A DNA stretch of 64,000 bases. Origin: Minwuia thermotolerans. GTDB lineage: Bacteria; Pseudomonadota; Alphaproteobacteria; Minwuiales; Minwuiaceae. Under the pieces are notes generated by a model, which had not been told where the DNA came from, searched no databases, and worked only from the letters and a program-made list of their open reading frames with translations. How positions within the stretch are numbered: the first letter of the stretch is position 1; every line of letters begins with the position of its first letter. Location of the stretch: the NCBI GenBank assembly GCA_021604565.1, contig BQJF01000003.1, positions 1-64,000 of the forward strand, written 5' to 3'. A program made the translations under genes and the position numbers. Below, piece after piece: positions 33,566 to 42,307 of the stretch.

Positions 33566-34708
33566 ATGGGTTTAAGATTTCTGCATTCTGCTGATTGGCA
33601 AATCGGGAAAGTTTTTCGCTTTGTTGATGACAGCACTATGGGGCTGCTTCAGGAAGCGCGTCTTGCAGCAATAACAAGGCTCGGCGAGAAGGCTATTGAG
33701 CTTGGCGCTAAGCATATTCTAGTAGCGGGTGATGTCTACGACATGGAGGCGTTGTCTCCACGGTCGCTCAACCAGCCAATGGAACGCATGCGGAAGTTTG
33801 AGAGGGTGACCTGGCATTTGATGCCTGGAAACCACGATCCGCATAGACCGCACGGTCTTTGGGACCAGCTGATGCGTCGTGGGGTTCCCGATAATGTTCT
33901 AGTTCACCTATCTGCTCAGCCCATAGTATTCGAAAGCGAAAGGTTTGCCTTGCTCCCGGCACCATTGCGGTATCGGCGCACACTTCAAGACCCGACGGCT
34001 TACATGGATGATGCAGAGACTCCTGACAACATTATCCGGTTGGGGCTCGCGCACGGGACGGTCAGGGGGTTTGGTTCCGACGACAAGGATGTTCCAAACT
34101 TCATTAGCCCGAATAGGCCGGACACGGCGGGGCTTGCTTACCTTGCTTTGGGCGACTGGCACGGACAGAAGAAAATCAACGACAAGGTTTGGTATAGCGG
34201 CACACACGAGATCGATGCCTTCGATGTCGAAGGTGGCGGACAGGCGCTGTGCGTCGAAATCGAGGGTGCTCACGCCGCGCCGGAGGTCACACCTATCGAG
34301 ATCGGCCACTACCGTTGGATCACATTCCGTCAGCAGATTAACAGCCGCGAAGAAATTGACGCCCTGGTTGCAAACCTTCGTGGGAGTGGAGAGGACCTTA
34401 GCCGGACTCTCGTGCGACTTCTTGTTGAAGGTACAGTTTCGCTTCAGGACCGGCAGTATTTTGAAGAACAAGTCATCGAGCGGGTCTCTGCTGCACTATG
34501 CTACCTGCGAGTCGATGAAGCGCGGCTATTCCCTAATCCTAGCGAAGAAGACCTCGACCAAATTGACCGGGGGGGCTTCGTACGAACTGCCGCCGATATT
34601 CTGCGGCACAAAGCTGAGGACATTAGTGATCCTGACCATGAGGTCGCGGTGCTGGCACTTCAGAGGCTATTTGTCGAACACATGAAACTGCAGATGAGGA
34701 GCCAATGA
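33566..34708 (+). CDS. SbcD/Mre11-like DNA repair exonuclease subunit
   Basis: About 380 aa from the ATG at 33566. Metallophosphoesterase motifs in order: motif I HSADWQIGK, where the usual D-x-H is D10-x-Q12; VAGDVYD; PGNHD; LAHGTV; ALGDWHG. The D-W-Q variant is, from memory, typical of a proteobacterial SbcD/YhaO-like branch rather than a defect. By family, a Mn-dependent nuclease subunit acting on DNA ends with an SMC-like ATPase partner, which is encoded next (ATGA-type overlap of four bases). First cargo gene after the integrase, 41 bases away. Confidence 0.87.
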   Translation: MGLRFLHSADWQIGKVFRFVDDSTMGLLQEARLAAITRLGEKAIELGAKHILVAGDVYDMEALSPRSLNQPMERMRKFERVTWHLMPGNHDPHRPHGLWDQLMRRGVPDNVLVHLSAQPIVFESERFALLPAPLRYRRTLQDPTAYMDDAETPDNIIRLGLAHGTVRGFGSDDKDVPNFISPNRPDTAGLAYLALGDWHGQKKINDKVWYSGTHEIDAFDVEGGGQALCVEIEGAHAAPEVTPIEIGHYRWITFRQQINSREEIDALVANLRGSGEDLSRTLVRLLVEGTVSLQDRQYFEEQVIERVSAALCYLRVDEARLFPNPSEEDLDQIDRGGFVRTAADILRHKAEDISDPDHEVAVLALQRLFVEHMKLQMRSQ

Positions 34709-37413
34709 AGATACGCTCCATTGCAGTCAATCAGTTCAAAAAGTTCACGACGCCGATGTGTCTTGATGACATCGGCGACGGTCTGAACGTCATCGTCGGC
34801 CCCAACGAAATGGGTAAGTCAACACTGCTTGATGCGCTGCGTGCCGCGCTGTTCGAGAAATACAGCTCTAAGGCCCAACCGATCACCGCTTTACAAAATG
34901 ACCGGAACCAGGCCGCACCTGTTGTCGAACTGGCATTTGAGGTCGACGAAGGGACTTATCGGATCAGAAAGCGGTTTGTTAAAAAGCCCTATGCTCACCT
35001 GTTTTGCCCGGACGGACGAAAGTTGGAGGGCGATGAAGCAGAGGACACACTTCGTGATCTTCTCGGATTCGATGAGCCTGGTAAGTCGGGTGCAAAACCC
35101 GAAACCCTTGGTATGTGGAACGTGCTTTGGGTTCAGCAAGGTCAATCCTTCGGCGCGCTTAATCTTCCAGATAGCGCGCGTTCAAACCTTCACAGTGCAT
35201 TGGAGTCAGAGGTCGGCGAGGTTCTAGGAGGCAAACGCGGTAGGGCCTTGCCCGATGCGGTGGATAAACAACTCTCCGAGTTGGTAACCAAAACGGGTCG
35301 GCCACGAGGTGTTTACAAGGAACGGATTGACGAAATTGAGTCCCTACGCTCCGAACTTGAAGGGTTGAGAATCCGCAGAAGCGATCTTTCAACCACATTG
35401 GAAAATCTTGAGGCAGCGCAGGAGACTCTCGCCCGTATCTCATCAGACGAATACGATCAGACGGACAAAGAGAACCTCGACGCAACTCGAGCTCGGCATG
35501 CTGATCTCGCAAAATTGGAATCACGTATCGATGCAGCGTTGATTGAAATCGAGCTGAAAAAGCGGAATTTGGAACAGGCCCAGCAAGCCCTTGCTGCGCG
35601 CCGCGATCTAAAAGAACAAATAGAAGCCGAAGGGGAAGCGTTAGAGGCTGCGAAGAAGAAGCTCGACGAAGTCCGGCAGAGCGAATTGGACTTAAGGAGG
35701 CAGGTCGAACGGCTTCGTAACGATACTAGGCAAGCGGAGAATGCTGTGAATGAGGCAGATAATGCCGTCTCACAGGCCCGCCGTGTTCTCAACGCCGTGC
35801 AGCGAGAATCTCGTATTCGCGAACTTCAGGGACGTTATGACAAAGCGCACGCAGCTGAAAAAAAGCAAAGGGCAGCACTACAAGGTGCGGCGGCTATTCT
35901 TGTAACTAACGAAAACATCGAAGCAATCCGCGATGCAGCAAAGGAACTCGAAACCGCGCGTGCGCGTCTTTCCGCTTCTGCGACACTAGTTACGTTCGAT
36001 ATGGATTCCGACCAGTTGTCGCAAATCGAAGTCGACGGAGCTGCACTTGCCGACGACCAGACGGCGATTGAAGTAGTCGATGCGACGATTATAACCGTCC
36101 CAGACTACGGCAGCATCACTGTTCAACCCGCTATCAAAGATCGCAACAAGCTAATGGAGCAGCAGCGCGAGGCGAAACAAACCCTCAAGGCCGCACTTGA
36201 AGATTGCGGTGTGAAGTCCGTCGAGTTGGCCGAGAAGCAGCTAGCAATGCGCGAGAAGCTGCTCCGGGATGCCGAACTTGCAAGGCAGGAAGCTGAATTA
36301 CACGCGCCGGCAAATGATAACTGTGACGCCGGTGCGCAACCTCTTGCCGACCATATTGCCGGTTTGAAGACAATCCTCGAAACAGAACTCGCCGATCTTG
36401 GCATGGATGGCTTGCCATCGGAAAAGGATGCGGAGGATGCTCTGGCCGCTGCTCAAGCTGATGCTCAGGAAACAAGAGATACGCTCTCCGCTGCCCGTGC
36501 AGGTTTGTTCGGACCGGAAGAGGAGATTAGCCGCGTCCAGACCGAGCTGGGTGGCGTAAAGACGCGATATGAAGACGGTAAGGAACGTCTAGACAGACTC
36601 AAAAGCGATCTGACCGAAACCGAAAAACAAACTTCCGAAGACGATCTAGATACCGCCGTATCCGCAGCTGGACAGGCTCTTGCCGATCAGGAGAGAGTAG
36701 TCTCCTCGCTTGAGGAACAGCGTGAGGGCGAGACCCTACTACAATTGGATGCGCGCATCTCAAGGCTTGAAAGAGCGCTTCAGGATAGGCGTGACAAACG
36801 TACCGATCTAAAAGAAAATATAGCTGGCTTCAGGTCACATATTGAAGCCCTTGAGGGGGCCGGTCTGGACGAGGCTATCCAGCAGCTAGAACGCGAGTTA
36901 GAGCTGGTTGAAGAACAGCTTCGGCGCTACGAGCGCGAGGTCACAGTGCTATCACTCCTTTCGACGACACTGCGTTCTGCCGAGACAGACGCAAAAGAGC
37001 GCTATCTTTCTCCGGTGCTGAAACGTGTTCGTCCTTACCTGCAGCTTTTGTTCCCCGGCGCCGAAGTCACCATAGATGAAAATTTGCATATTGTTGGTGT
37101 TGTTAGGCAGGATGGGTACGAAGAATCCTTCCACCATCTGAGTATGGGAACACAGGAGCAAATCGCCGTCTTGGTGCGTCTCGCCTTTGCGGAGATGCTG
37201 GTCGAACAGGGACATCCCGCTACTGTCGTGCTGGATGACGCGTTGGTGTTTTCCGATGATCGAAGGATGGACCGCATGTTCGACATACTGAACATGGTAG
37301 GGCAGCAAGTTCAAATTATTGTACTGACCTGTCGTGAGCAGTTGTTTGAAGGCGTTGGAGGTAAACACCTTTCTTTGAAAGCCGTAAACTCAGAAGACCT
37401 AGTATCAGCGTGA
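34705..37413 (+). CDS. SMC/SbcC-like (YhaN-type) AAA ATPase
   Basis: 902 aa. ABC-type ATPase head split by a long coiled coil: Walker A GPNEMGKST at residues 32-40, Q-loop LWVQQGQSFG near 147, coiled coil about 200-770 rich in Glu, Arg and Leu, then signature LSMGTQEQIAVL, Walker B VVLDDALVFSD and D-loop at the C terminus. I see no CxxC zinc hook in the coil, unlike SbcC/Rad50 proper and like YhaN. Forms an end-processing complex with the preceding nuclease. Non-island relatives act in repair; placement in mobile cargo suggests defence or replication-fork roles. Confidence 0.88.
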   Translation: MKIRSIAVNQFKKFTTPMCLDDIGDGLNVIVGPNEMGKSTLLDALRAALFEKYSSKAQPITALQNDRNQAAPVVELAFEVDEGTYRIRKRFVKKPYAHLFCPDGRKLEGDEAEDTLRDLLGFDEPGKSGAKPETLGMWNVLWVQQGQSFGALNLPDSARSNLHSALESEVGEVLGGKRGRALPDAVDKQLSELVTKTGRPRGVYKERIDEIESLRSELEGLRIRRSDLSTTLENLEAAQETLARISSDEYDQTDKENLDATRARHADLAKLESRIDAALIEIELKKRNLEQAQQALAARRDLKEQIEAEGEALEAAKKKLDEVRQSELDLRRQVERLRNDTRQAENAVNEADNAVSQARRVLNAVQRESRIRELQGRYDKAHAAEKKQRAALQGAAAILVTNENIEAIRDAAKELETARARLSASATLVTFDMDSDQLSQIEVDGAALADDQTAIEVVDATIITVPDYGSITVQPAIKDRNKLMEQQREAKQTLKAALEDCGVKSVELAEKQLAMREKLLRDAELARQEAELHAPANDNCDAGAQPLADHIAGLKTILETELADLGMDGLPSEKDAEDALAAAQADAQETRDTLSAARAGLFGPEEEISRVQTELGGVKTRYEDGKERLDRLKSDLTETEKQTSEDDLDTAVSAAGQALADQERVVSSLEEQREGETLLQLDARISRLERALQDRRDKRTDLKENIAGFRSHIEALEGAGLDEAIQQLERELELVEEQLRRYEREVTVLSLLSTTLRSAETDAKERYLSPVLKRVRPYLQLLFPGAEVTIDENLHIVGVVRQDGYEESFHHLSMGTQEQIAVLVRLAFAEMLVEQGHPATVVLDDALVFSDDRRMDRMFDILNMVGQQVQIIVLTCREQLFEGVGGKHLSLKAVNSEDLVSA

Positions 37414-37438
37414 ACAGATTTCAGAGGATGACCTGTTC
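37412..37438 (+). terminator. Weak hairpin after the SMC-like gene
   Basis: GAACAG and CTGTTC form a 6-bp stem around a 15-base loop, starting in the stop codon region and followed only by TT and A-rich sequence. It could be a weak terminator or pause site separating the SbcCD-like pair from the next gene. Confidence 0.3.
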
Positions 37439-37529
37439 TTAAAACATGATTTAACCGATCTCGAAAGTTTGTGATGAAGGCAATGGTAATACCCTCAATT
37501 ACGGACCGTAAAATTGAAAAGCCGTCGAT

Positions 37530-39848
37530 ATGAGTACTCCTCCAAATCCAGCCTTTAAAATCCAGGCTACATACTTGGGGCCGATATTCTCCGTAGATGC
37601 AGAGCTCTCAAAGAATGCCCAAAATCTGGTATTCGCCAGAAACGGAACCGGTAAATCCTTTCTTTCCCGAGCGTTTCGCTATCTAGATCTACACAGGCAA
37701 GGAAAAGATGTTTCTAAAGCGGCCTTCTATCTGGTTTCAGACGAGTCGGTAGACGCTAAAGGTTCATTTTCGTTCTCGCGTGGAACGAATGCGCTGGGAA
37801 CACTTAGTCTAGAGAAGCCTGGCGACATAGTTACCGCTAATGTATCTGACACCATTTTCCACGTTTTTTCGGAAGATTTCGTTCATGACGAACTGAGAGA
37901 CCGTCAGTACGTCATTAATGGTGAGATCGAAAATCAGATCGCTGTCGATAGTTCAAACATCGAACTCAAGGACACGCAGGAGGAGCTAAAAAAGGCGCAA
38001 GAGGCAGAGCAAGCAGCGGACGCCAAGCTTCGAAGCCAACTCGATACGGCAAAAGTCGAAAGCCTCGTCGAGAAAGCGGGGATCAATAAGAATCTATCGG
38101 AATACAGGCGCCTTAATCTCGAGAACCTTTTGGAGCTTTTCTCCGAAAAACCCGACGTGCCGGAGAAAACTTTCGTCAGTATTCTCTCTGACTTGGACAG
38201 CCTGAAGTCTATTCCAGCAGAGCCTGTCTATCCGGAAACGTTAGATTTAGTTGGTAGCGAAGACATCGATCTAAAAGCGCTCGAAAAGTGCCTCCAGAAG
38301 GTTACGTCCCCTTCAAGCGTGTCCGAGGAGATCAAAAAGAAGATCGATGCCCATCACGGCTTCTATGAGACTGGCACCCAAATAATTCAGGACGAACATC
38401 GCACCACATGTCCGTTCTGTGAGCAAGGGATTACAGCTCCTGATCCGAAGACAATCATAGATGCCTATGTCAGTTACTTCGCCGATGAGGAGGAGAAACA
38501 CAAAAAGGAGCTGAGGGCTTACTTCAGCAAGCTCAATCAAAAAGACTCTAGCCTGAAAGAAATCGAGACGCAGCTCACCCGGCAGAAGTCCCGCTATGAC
38601 GAATTAAAGCACTATGTACCGTCAAAAAAGGATGTCGAAATCGCTGATGGCGAGGCCGCACTCAAGAATGCGCGCGCTGCCATTTCTGCAATCAAGTCAA
38701 CTTTAGAACATAAGGCTAAGACGCTTGTCTCTGCACACTCGCTACCCGCTGAAGATCTTGCCGCACACCTCGCCACGATCAACGAGATCATTGAAGATAA
38801 CAACACAAAGATTGCTGAGCTCACTAGCGCGGTCGAGAAAGCTGATGATGAACGGAAGGCCTTACAGCGCAAGGCCTGTGATGTCTTTGTACAAGAGTTT
38901 GCCATAAATGGTTGGTTCGAAATTGAAGCCCTCCGGAACCTCCACAAGGCCGTTCAATCAAAACAAAAGGAACTAATCGATCTGGAAAAGGCGGCTCCGT
39001 CAACGAATGCAAGAGATCGTGTTGCAGATACGTTTGAGCTGCTCCTCAAGGAGTTTTTTGCCGAAAAATACGTGTTTGATAGGAAGAATTTTGTCCTCAA
39101 ACGTGGCGATAAGGAAATGGAGAGGGGGCCGCATCGCACACTAAGCGACGGCGAAAAGACAGCCATAGCATTTTGCTATTTCGTAGCCTGCATACATCGG
39201 AAAGTCGCATCGAACAGTGACTATAGAAAACTGTTTCTTGTTTTCGACGATCCAATAACTTCGATGTCCTATGACTTCGTGTTCTCAATTGCTCAAACGC
39301 TTAAGAACCTGAACATTTCAGATCAAGGTGAGGTTTCGATCAATCCGGCCAAAATAGATGGCAACAAAAATAGGCGTCCAGACCTGTTGGTGCTGACCCA
39401 CAGCAGCTACTTCTTCAATATATCGCGGACCAACAGCGTCATTAAAAAGGACGCGACATTCTCATTTTACAAAGACGGAAGTACGCACAAATTAGTTCAT
39501 TTGCACAGCTATGTTGCGCCCTTTGAGCAACAACTTGAGCACGTATATCGCGTCGCGAACGGTGATGATCCCGATCATGCTACTGGGAATGCGATTAGGC
39601 AGGTATTGGAGGCTGTCGGCCGTTTTTGTAGGCCTGACAAATCGCATGACTTATCGAACTTCATTACATTTTTGGCGGGTGACCAAGGCTTCCAAATAAA
39701 GAGTGTTCTGATCAATTCTTTGAGCCATGGAACGTACTATGATGAGACGCCATCGCCGGATGACCTTAAGTTGGCCTGCGAGGAGGCAATCGCTGTGGTA
39801 GAACGATTTGCGATTGGGCAGTTAGAGCTATTGAAGAAAACGGGCTGA
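37530..39848 (+). CDS. RloC/PrrC-like ABC ATPase, candidate anticodon nuclease
   Basis: 772 aa. Head domain with Walker A ARNGTGKS (36-43; first Gly replaced by Ala), coiled coil with a zinc-hook-like CPFC (Cys294, Cys297), second coil, signature LSDGEKTAIAF and Walker B FLVFDDPITSMS. The C-terminal region has R690-x3-E694 (AIRQVLEAV) and His733 (NSLSHG). This matches the layout of RloC: Rad50-like ATPase with hook plus a nuclease domain whose proposed triad is Arg, Glu, His with RxxxE spacing, as in PrrC. RloC cleaves tRNA anticodons upon DNA damage or phage attack. If the triad reading is wrong it is still an AAA_13-type defence ATPase. 116 bases after the SMC-like gene, same strand. Confidence 0.72.
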   Translation: MSTPPNPAFKIQATYLGPIFSVDAELSKNAQNLVFARNGTGKSFLSRAFRYLDLHRQGKDVSKAAFYLVSDESVDAKGSFSFSRGTNALGTLSLEKPGDIVTANVSDTIFHVFSEDFVHDELRDRQYVINGEIENQIAVDSSNIELKDTQEELKKAQEAEQAADAKLRSQLDTAKVESLVEKAGINKNLSEYRRLNLENLLELFSEKPDVPEKTFVSILSDLDSLKSIPAEPVYPETLDLVGSEDIDLKALEKCLQKVTSPSSVSEEIKKKIDAHHGFYETGTQIIQDEHRTTCPFCEQGITAPDPKTIIDAYVSYFADEEEKHKKELRAYFSKLNQKDSSLKEIETQLTRQKSRYDELKHYVPSKKDVEIADGEAALKNARAAISAIKSTLEHKAKTLVSAHSLPAEDLAAHLATINEIIEDNNTKIAELTSAVEKADDERKALQRKACDVFVQEFAINGWFEIEALRNLHKAVQSKQKELIDLEKAAPSTNARDRVADTFELLLKEFFAEKYVFDRKNFVLKRGDKEMERGPHRTLSDGEKTAIAFCYFVACIHRKVASNSDYRKLFLVFDDPITSMSYDFVFSIAQTLKNLNISDQGEVSINPAKIDGNKNRRPDLLVLTHSSYFFNISRTNSVIKKDATFSFYKDGSTHKLVHLHSYVAPFEQQLEHVYRVANGDDPDHATGNAIRQVLEAVGRFCRPDKSHDLSNFITFLAGDQGFQIKSVLINSLSHGTYYDETPSPDDLKLACEEAIAVVERFAIGQLELLKKTG

Positions 39849-39970
39849 AAACTCAACAGGGAGCGGTACCGAACCCAGATCTATATCGTCCAGCATTTTG
39901 GCCCTATTTTGACGGGTTATTCTTCGATTTCCATTGTTGGTCAAAACACCTGCTAATAGGGAATATTAGC

Positions 39971-40732
39971 TTAAGACCAAATGATGCTTTGCAGCCTTTC
40001 ATCGCTTGCCCACTGCGTAGGCGAAACACTGAACTTCTCTTCGAGAAATTCACAAATCGCATGAACCCCGGCCTTGTTGAACCATAGACGCCAGGTCTGG
40101 TTTTGTGTCGGTACCGGTGCTGCGAAGGCTTCACACGTCAGGATGGCTGCATTGGGTTTGTGATCTGGGTCGCGGACGGACGCATAGTGGATGAGCTGTA
40201 TGTCTTCTGCGCGCGCAGCCTTTTCGAGTTGCTGGCACGGTTCATAGTCTGACGGGTGCATCCAGATATCGCTGGCGTCTGAGAACGGCTTTGCTGTCAG
40301 GTTGATGGCCGCTTTTGTTTTGACGGGCACATCAAATGCTGTGTGCTCGCTTGGCTGGGCTGGAAAGGGCGTGCCCGGAGAGTCCGAATAGAAAAGTAAC
40401 AGATGAAATGCGGTTTCGATGATCGCGGTCCTTGGTTCTTCAGAGACATAGTAGACGCCGGGTGTTGGTCCGGCTTTCCGGAAGCGCGAACCGTTCGGGT
40501 AAAGCCCGTAGCGAAACGGTGTCATGTAGAGATAATGCAAACCTTCGCATTCCGGCGGAACGGGCGTCTTGGTTTCTTCCAGAATGTCTTCCAGCAGGCG
40601 TTGCTCATCCAGCGTATCGACAAGCTGAAGCGTGGAGACGACATGTTGCGCCTCCACGCAGCGCCAGTAGGTTTTCTTTACGGGCGACTGCTCAGAGCGG
40701 AGCGCGTCTGGAATCCAGATAGGCAAGGCCAT
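39971..40732 (-). CDS. RES domain toxin
   Basis: 253 aa. RES-family toxin of type II toxin-antitoxin systems, which degrade NAD+ (ADP-ribosyltransferase-like fold). The core runs from YWRCVEAQ through GSRFRKAGPTPGVYYVSEE, EPRTAIIETAFH and a late hydrophobic strand LWFNKAGVHAICEF. The Arg, Tyr and Glu residues expected in the active cleft are present. The gene overlaps the antitoxin by 41 bases and is transcribed after it. Confidence 0.88.
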   Translation of the reverse strand: MALPIWIPDALRSEQSPVKKTYWRCVEAQHVVSTLQLVDTLDEQRLLEDILEETKTPVPPECEGLHYLYMTPFRYGLYPNGSRFRKAGPTPGVYYVSEEPRTAIIETAFHLLLFYSDSPGTPFPAQPSEHTAFDVPVKTKAAINLTAKPFSDASDIWMHPSDYEPCQQLEKAARAEDIQLIHYASVRDPDHKPNAAILTCEAFAAPVPTQNQTWRLWFNKAGVHAICEFLEEKFSVSPTQWASDERLQSIIWS

Positions 40733-41069
40733 GGGTCAGTCCTTTAATCGTCTTGATCTGATCGAGAGGACGACCGCCAAGCGCCCGGTTGTCATTGCGC
40801 AGCCAGGCATGCGCCACTGTTCCATCGCCGCCCGTGATCGCATCGAGCGAGCGGAATAGCCGAACGAACAGCGCGCCGAGTTCAAAAGCCTTGGAGCCTT
40901 CTTCCAGCCTAAACTCATCTTTGCGCATCCGGGATATGGTCGGTTCCGAAACCCCCAGAATCGTGGCGAGATCCTTTCCGGAAAGCCCAAGCTTCTCAGC
41001 AGCGCGCACAACAGCCATGGTCATGACGCGTGCCCGTTCCGGGCTATCCGCAGCGAGTGTCTGTGACAT
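40692..41069 (-). CDS. Xre/MbcA/ParS-type antitoxin
   Basis: 125 aa from MSQTLAADSPERARV at 41069. N-terminal helix-turn-helix (LSGKDLATILGVSEPTISRM) followed by the toxin-binding domain (LFVRLFRSLDAITGGDGTVAHAWL, NRALGGRPLDQI). Neutralises the RES toxin and autorepresses; two inverted repeats directly upstream are the likely operators. Overlap with the toxin gene is 41 bases. Confidence 0.9.
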   Translation of the reverse strand: MSQTLAADSPERARVMTMAVVRAAEKLGLSGKDLATILGVSEPTISRMRKDEFRLEEGSKAFELGALFVRLFRSLDAITGGDGTVAHAWLRNDNRALGGRPLDQIKTIKGLTHGLAYLDSRRAPL

Positions 41070-41080
41070 CGAACCATCCT

Positions 41081-41120
41081 TTCTTTCGAAAGAATATGTA
41101 TCATTTCTTTCTGTAGAAAT
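41081..41120 (-). promoter_or_regulatory. Antitoxin operator candidates
   Basis: Two symmetric sites 12-50 bases upstream of the antitoxin start: a perfect 14-base palindrome TTCTTTCGAAAGAA (41081-41094), and ATTTCT with AGAAAT separated by six bases (41103-41120). Both contain the half-site TTTCT. Position and shared half-sites suit binding by the Xre-type antitoxin. Confidence 0.6.
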
Positions 41121-41329
41121 CAAGGTGGTGGGCTTTCGCGTTGTATTTCAGGGACTTGCCGACCAATAGCTGCTTCAATCCGGTCGGCTGCGGATCGGCG
41201 CTTCTGCACCTCGCGGTCAAAGCGATCGAAGAGCGGAAAGTACTTCTCCCCACAATAACGCACGACGAGGGCAGCGATCCTGCGGCCTTCTTCGAGCTCT
41301 TTGAGGGAAATGCTCATTCTACCGCTCAT
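41120..41329 (-). CDS. Small hypothetical protein of the trb-associated cluster
   Basis: 69 aa from MSGRMSISLKELEEGRRI. Helical and charged, ends in a Pro-rich tail; not recognised. It is the last gene of the conjugation operon, seven bases after DUF736. The longer open frame reads through the DUF736 gene and is a shadow. Confidence 0.6.
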   Translation of the reverse strand: MSGRMSISLKELEEGRRIAALVVRYCGEKYFPLFDRFDREVQKRRSAADRIEAAIGRQVPEIQRESPPP

Positions 41330-41336
41330 TGATCCG

Positions 41337-41651
41337 TCAGTTGGATTTCGCCCGGTTCCAGACCATGACGCCTGTACCGTCATTTTCATTCTCGAAGAAG
41401 GCGGCACGCACGGGGCTCGCGAAGCTTGGATCATCAAGCTTGACAGCAAGATAAGGCGTTTCCCCTTGCTTGCTTTCCTGACGCCAGGCAGCGCCGAGTT
41501 CAGCGCCGCCCGCATAGAGTCGGAAGTCCGGTGCGCCATCGCTTGCCTTTTCCTTGTTAGGAACAAGCTGCGCTTTCACATTTATGGTCATGGTACGGAT
41601 GGTGCCGGTATAGGCTCCATCCTTTGCGGTGAACGTTCCAATCTGTGCCAT
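41337..41651 (-). CDS. DUF736 domain-containing protein
   Basis: 104 aa from MAQIGTFTAKDGAYTG. The sequence GTIRTMTINVKAQLVP, the APDFRLYAGGAELGAAW block and LDDPSFASPVRAAFF are the DUF736 family hallmarks. Small beta-rich cytoplasmic protein found near trb and ICE maintenance genes in alphaproteobacteria; function unknown. GTG/ATG alternatives upstream lie in the neighbouring gene. Confidence 0.92.
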   Translation of the reverse strand: MAQIGTFTAKDGAYTGTIRTMTINVKAQLVPNKEKASDGAPDFRLYAGGAELGAAWRQESKQGETPYLAVKLDDPSFASPVRAAFFENENDGTGVMVWNRAKSN

Positions 41652-41655
41652 GGGT

Positions 41656-41886
41656 CTAATCTCCTGTATTGGCGTGAAGAGCGCGGCGCGCTCGTTTGAA
41701 CCCGGCATCCGAGCCGAGAAAGCTTTCCAGCATGGCCGGGATCAGCGCTTCGGGTTTTTCCTCCGCGCCATAAGTCTGGCGATAGATTTCAGCATAGTCG
41801 CTGAGCGCGCTCGCAAGGTCTGGATCGACCGAAAGGCTCATGCGTACCGGCGTGCGGTCAGGGAGTTTGTCGAGGCGCAGGGGCAT
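41656..41886 (-). CDS. DUF2274 domain-containing protein
   Basis: 76 aa. LGKLPD-like start (here LDKLPDRTPVRMSLSVDPDLA), then LSDYAEIYRQTYGAEE and LIPAMLESFLGSD: the DUF2274 family, a ribbon-helix-helix-like small protein that follows trbI in alphaproteobacterial conjugation clusters. Stop of the preceding gene overlaps its start by one base. Confidence 0.9.
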   Translation of the reverse strand: MPLRLDKLPDRTPVRMSLSVDPDLASALSDYAEIYRQTYGAEEKPEALIPAMLESFLGSDAGFKRARRALHANTGD

Positions 41887-42293
41887 CAGTGCGCTCCCGT
41901 TGCAGGCCGCACATACTCAACAAACTGGGCATTGGAGGCCTTGGCAATTGCGCTCAGATGCTGATCGCTTACCTCATAGGCGACAATGCGAGCATATTCG
42001 ATCTGCGCCGGTGGGCGTAAAGCCCAGTTCCAGTAGTCCCGGGTCAAGAGCACTCCGCAGAGCAAGCAGGCAATCGCAATAAAGACGCCATATGCTGACC
42101 CACCCGAGATCTGTGAGGCCTGAGATACCGCACTGAAAGAAAGTGCCGCGCCTTGCAGCGCTAATACCGCATATAGAGCTGATGCTTTTGCCGGTGTCAG
42201 CGGTGCTTGACCTTCACGTTCGATCAGCACCTGCCGATCGGCACATAAATCTGCGATCTGTCTTTGTCGTGGCGGTGGCGGGATGTGAAACAT
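41886..42293 (-). CDS. Hypothetical membrane protein in the trb cluster
   Basis: 135 aa with two predicted membrane helices (about residues 36-58 and 66-84) and a soluble C-terminal part YARIVAYEVSDQHLSAIAK. Not recognised. Lies between trbI and DUF2274, a position where conserved members usually are adjacent, so it is an insertion peculiar to this lineage or an uncharacterised accessory of the pore. Confidence 0.65.
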   Translation of the reverse strand: MFHIPPPPRQRQIADLCADRQVLIEREGQAPLTPAKASALYAVLALQGAALSFSAVSQASQISGGSAYGVFIAIACLLCGVLLTRDYWNWALRPPAQIEYARIVAYEVSDQHLSAIAKASNAQFVEYVRPATGAH

Positions 42294-42307
42294 GATTTAT
42301 CTCCTTT

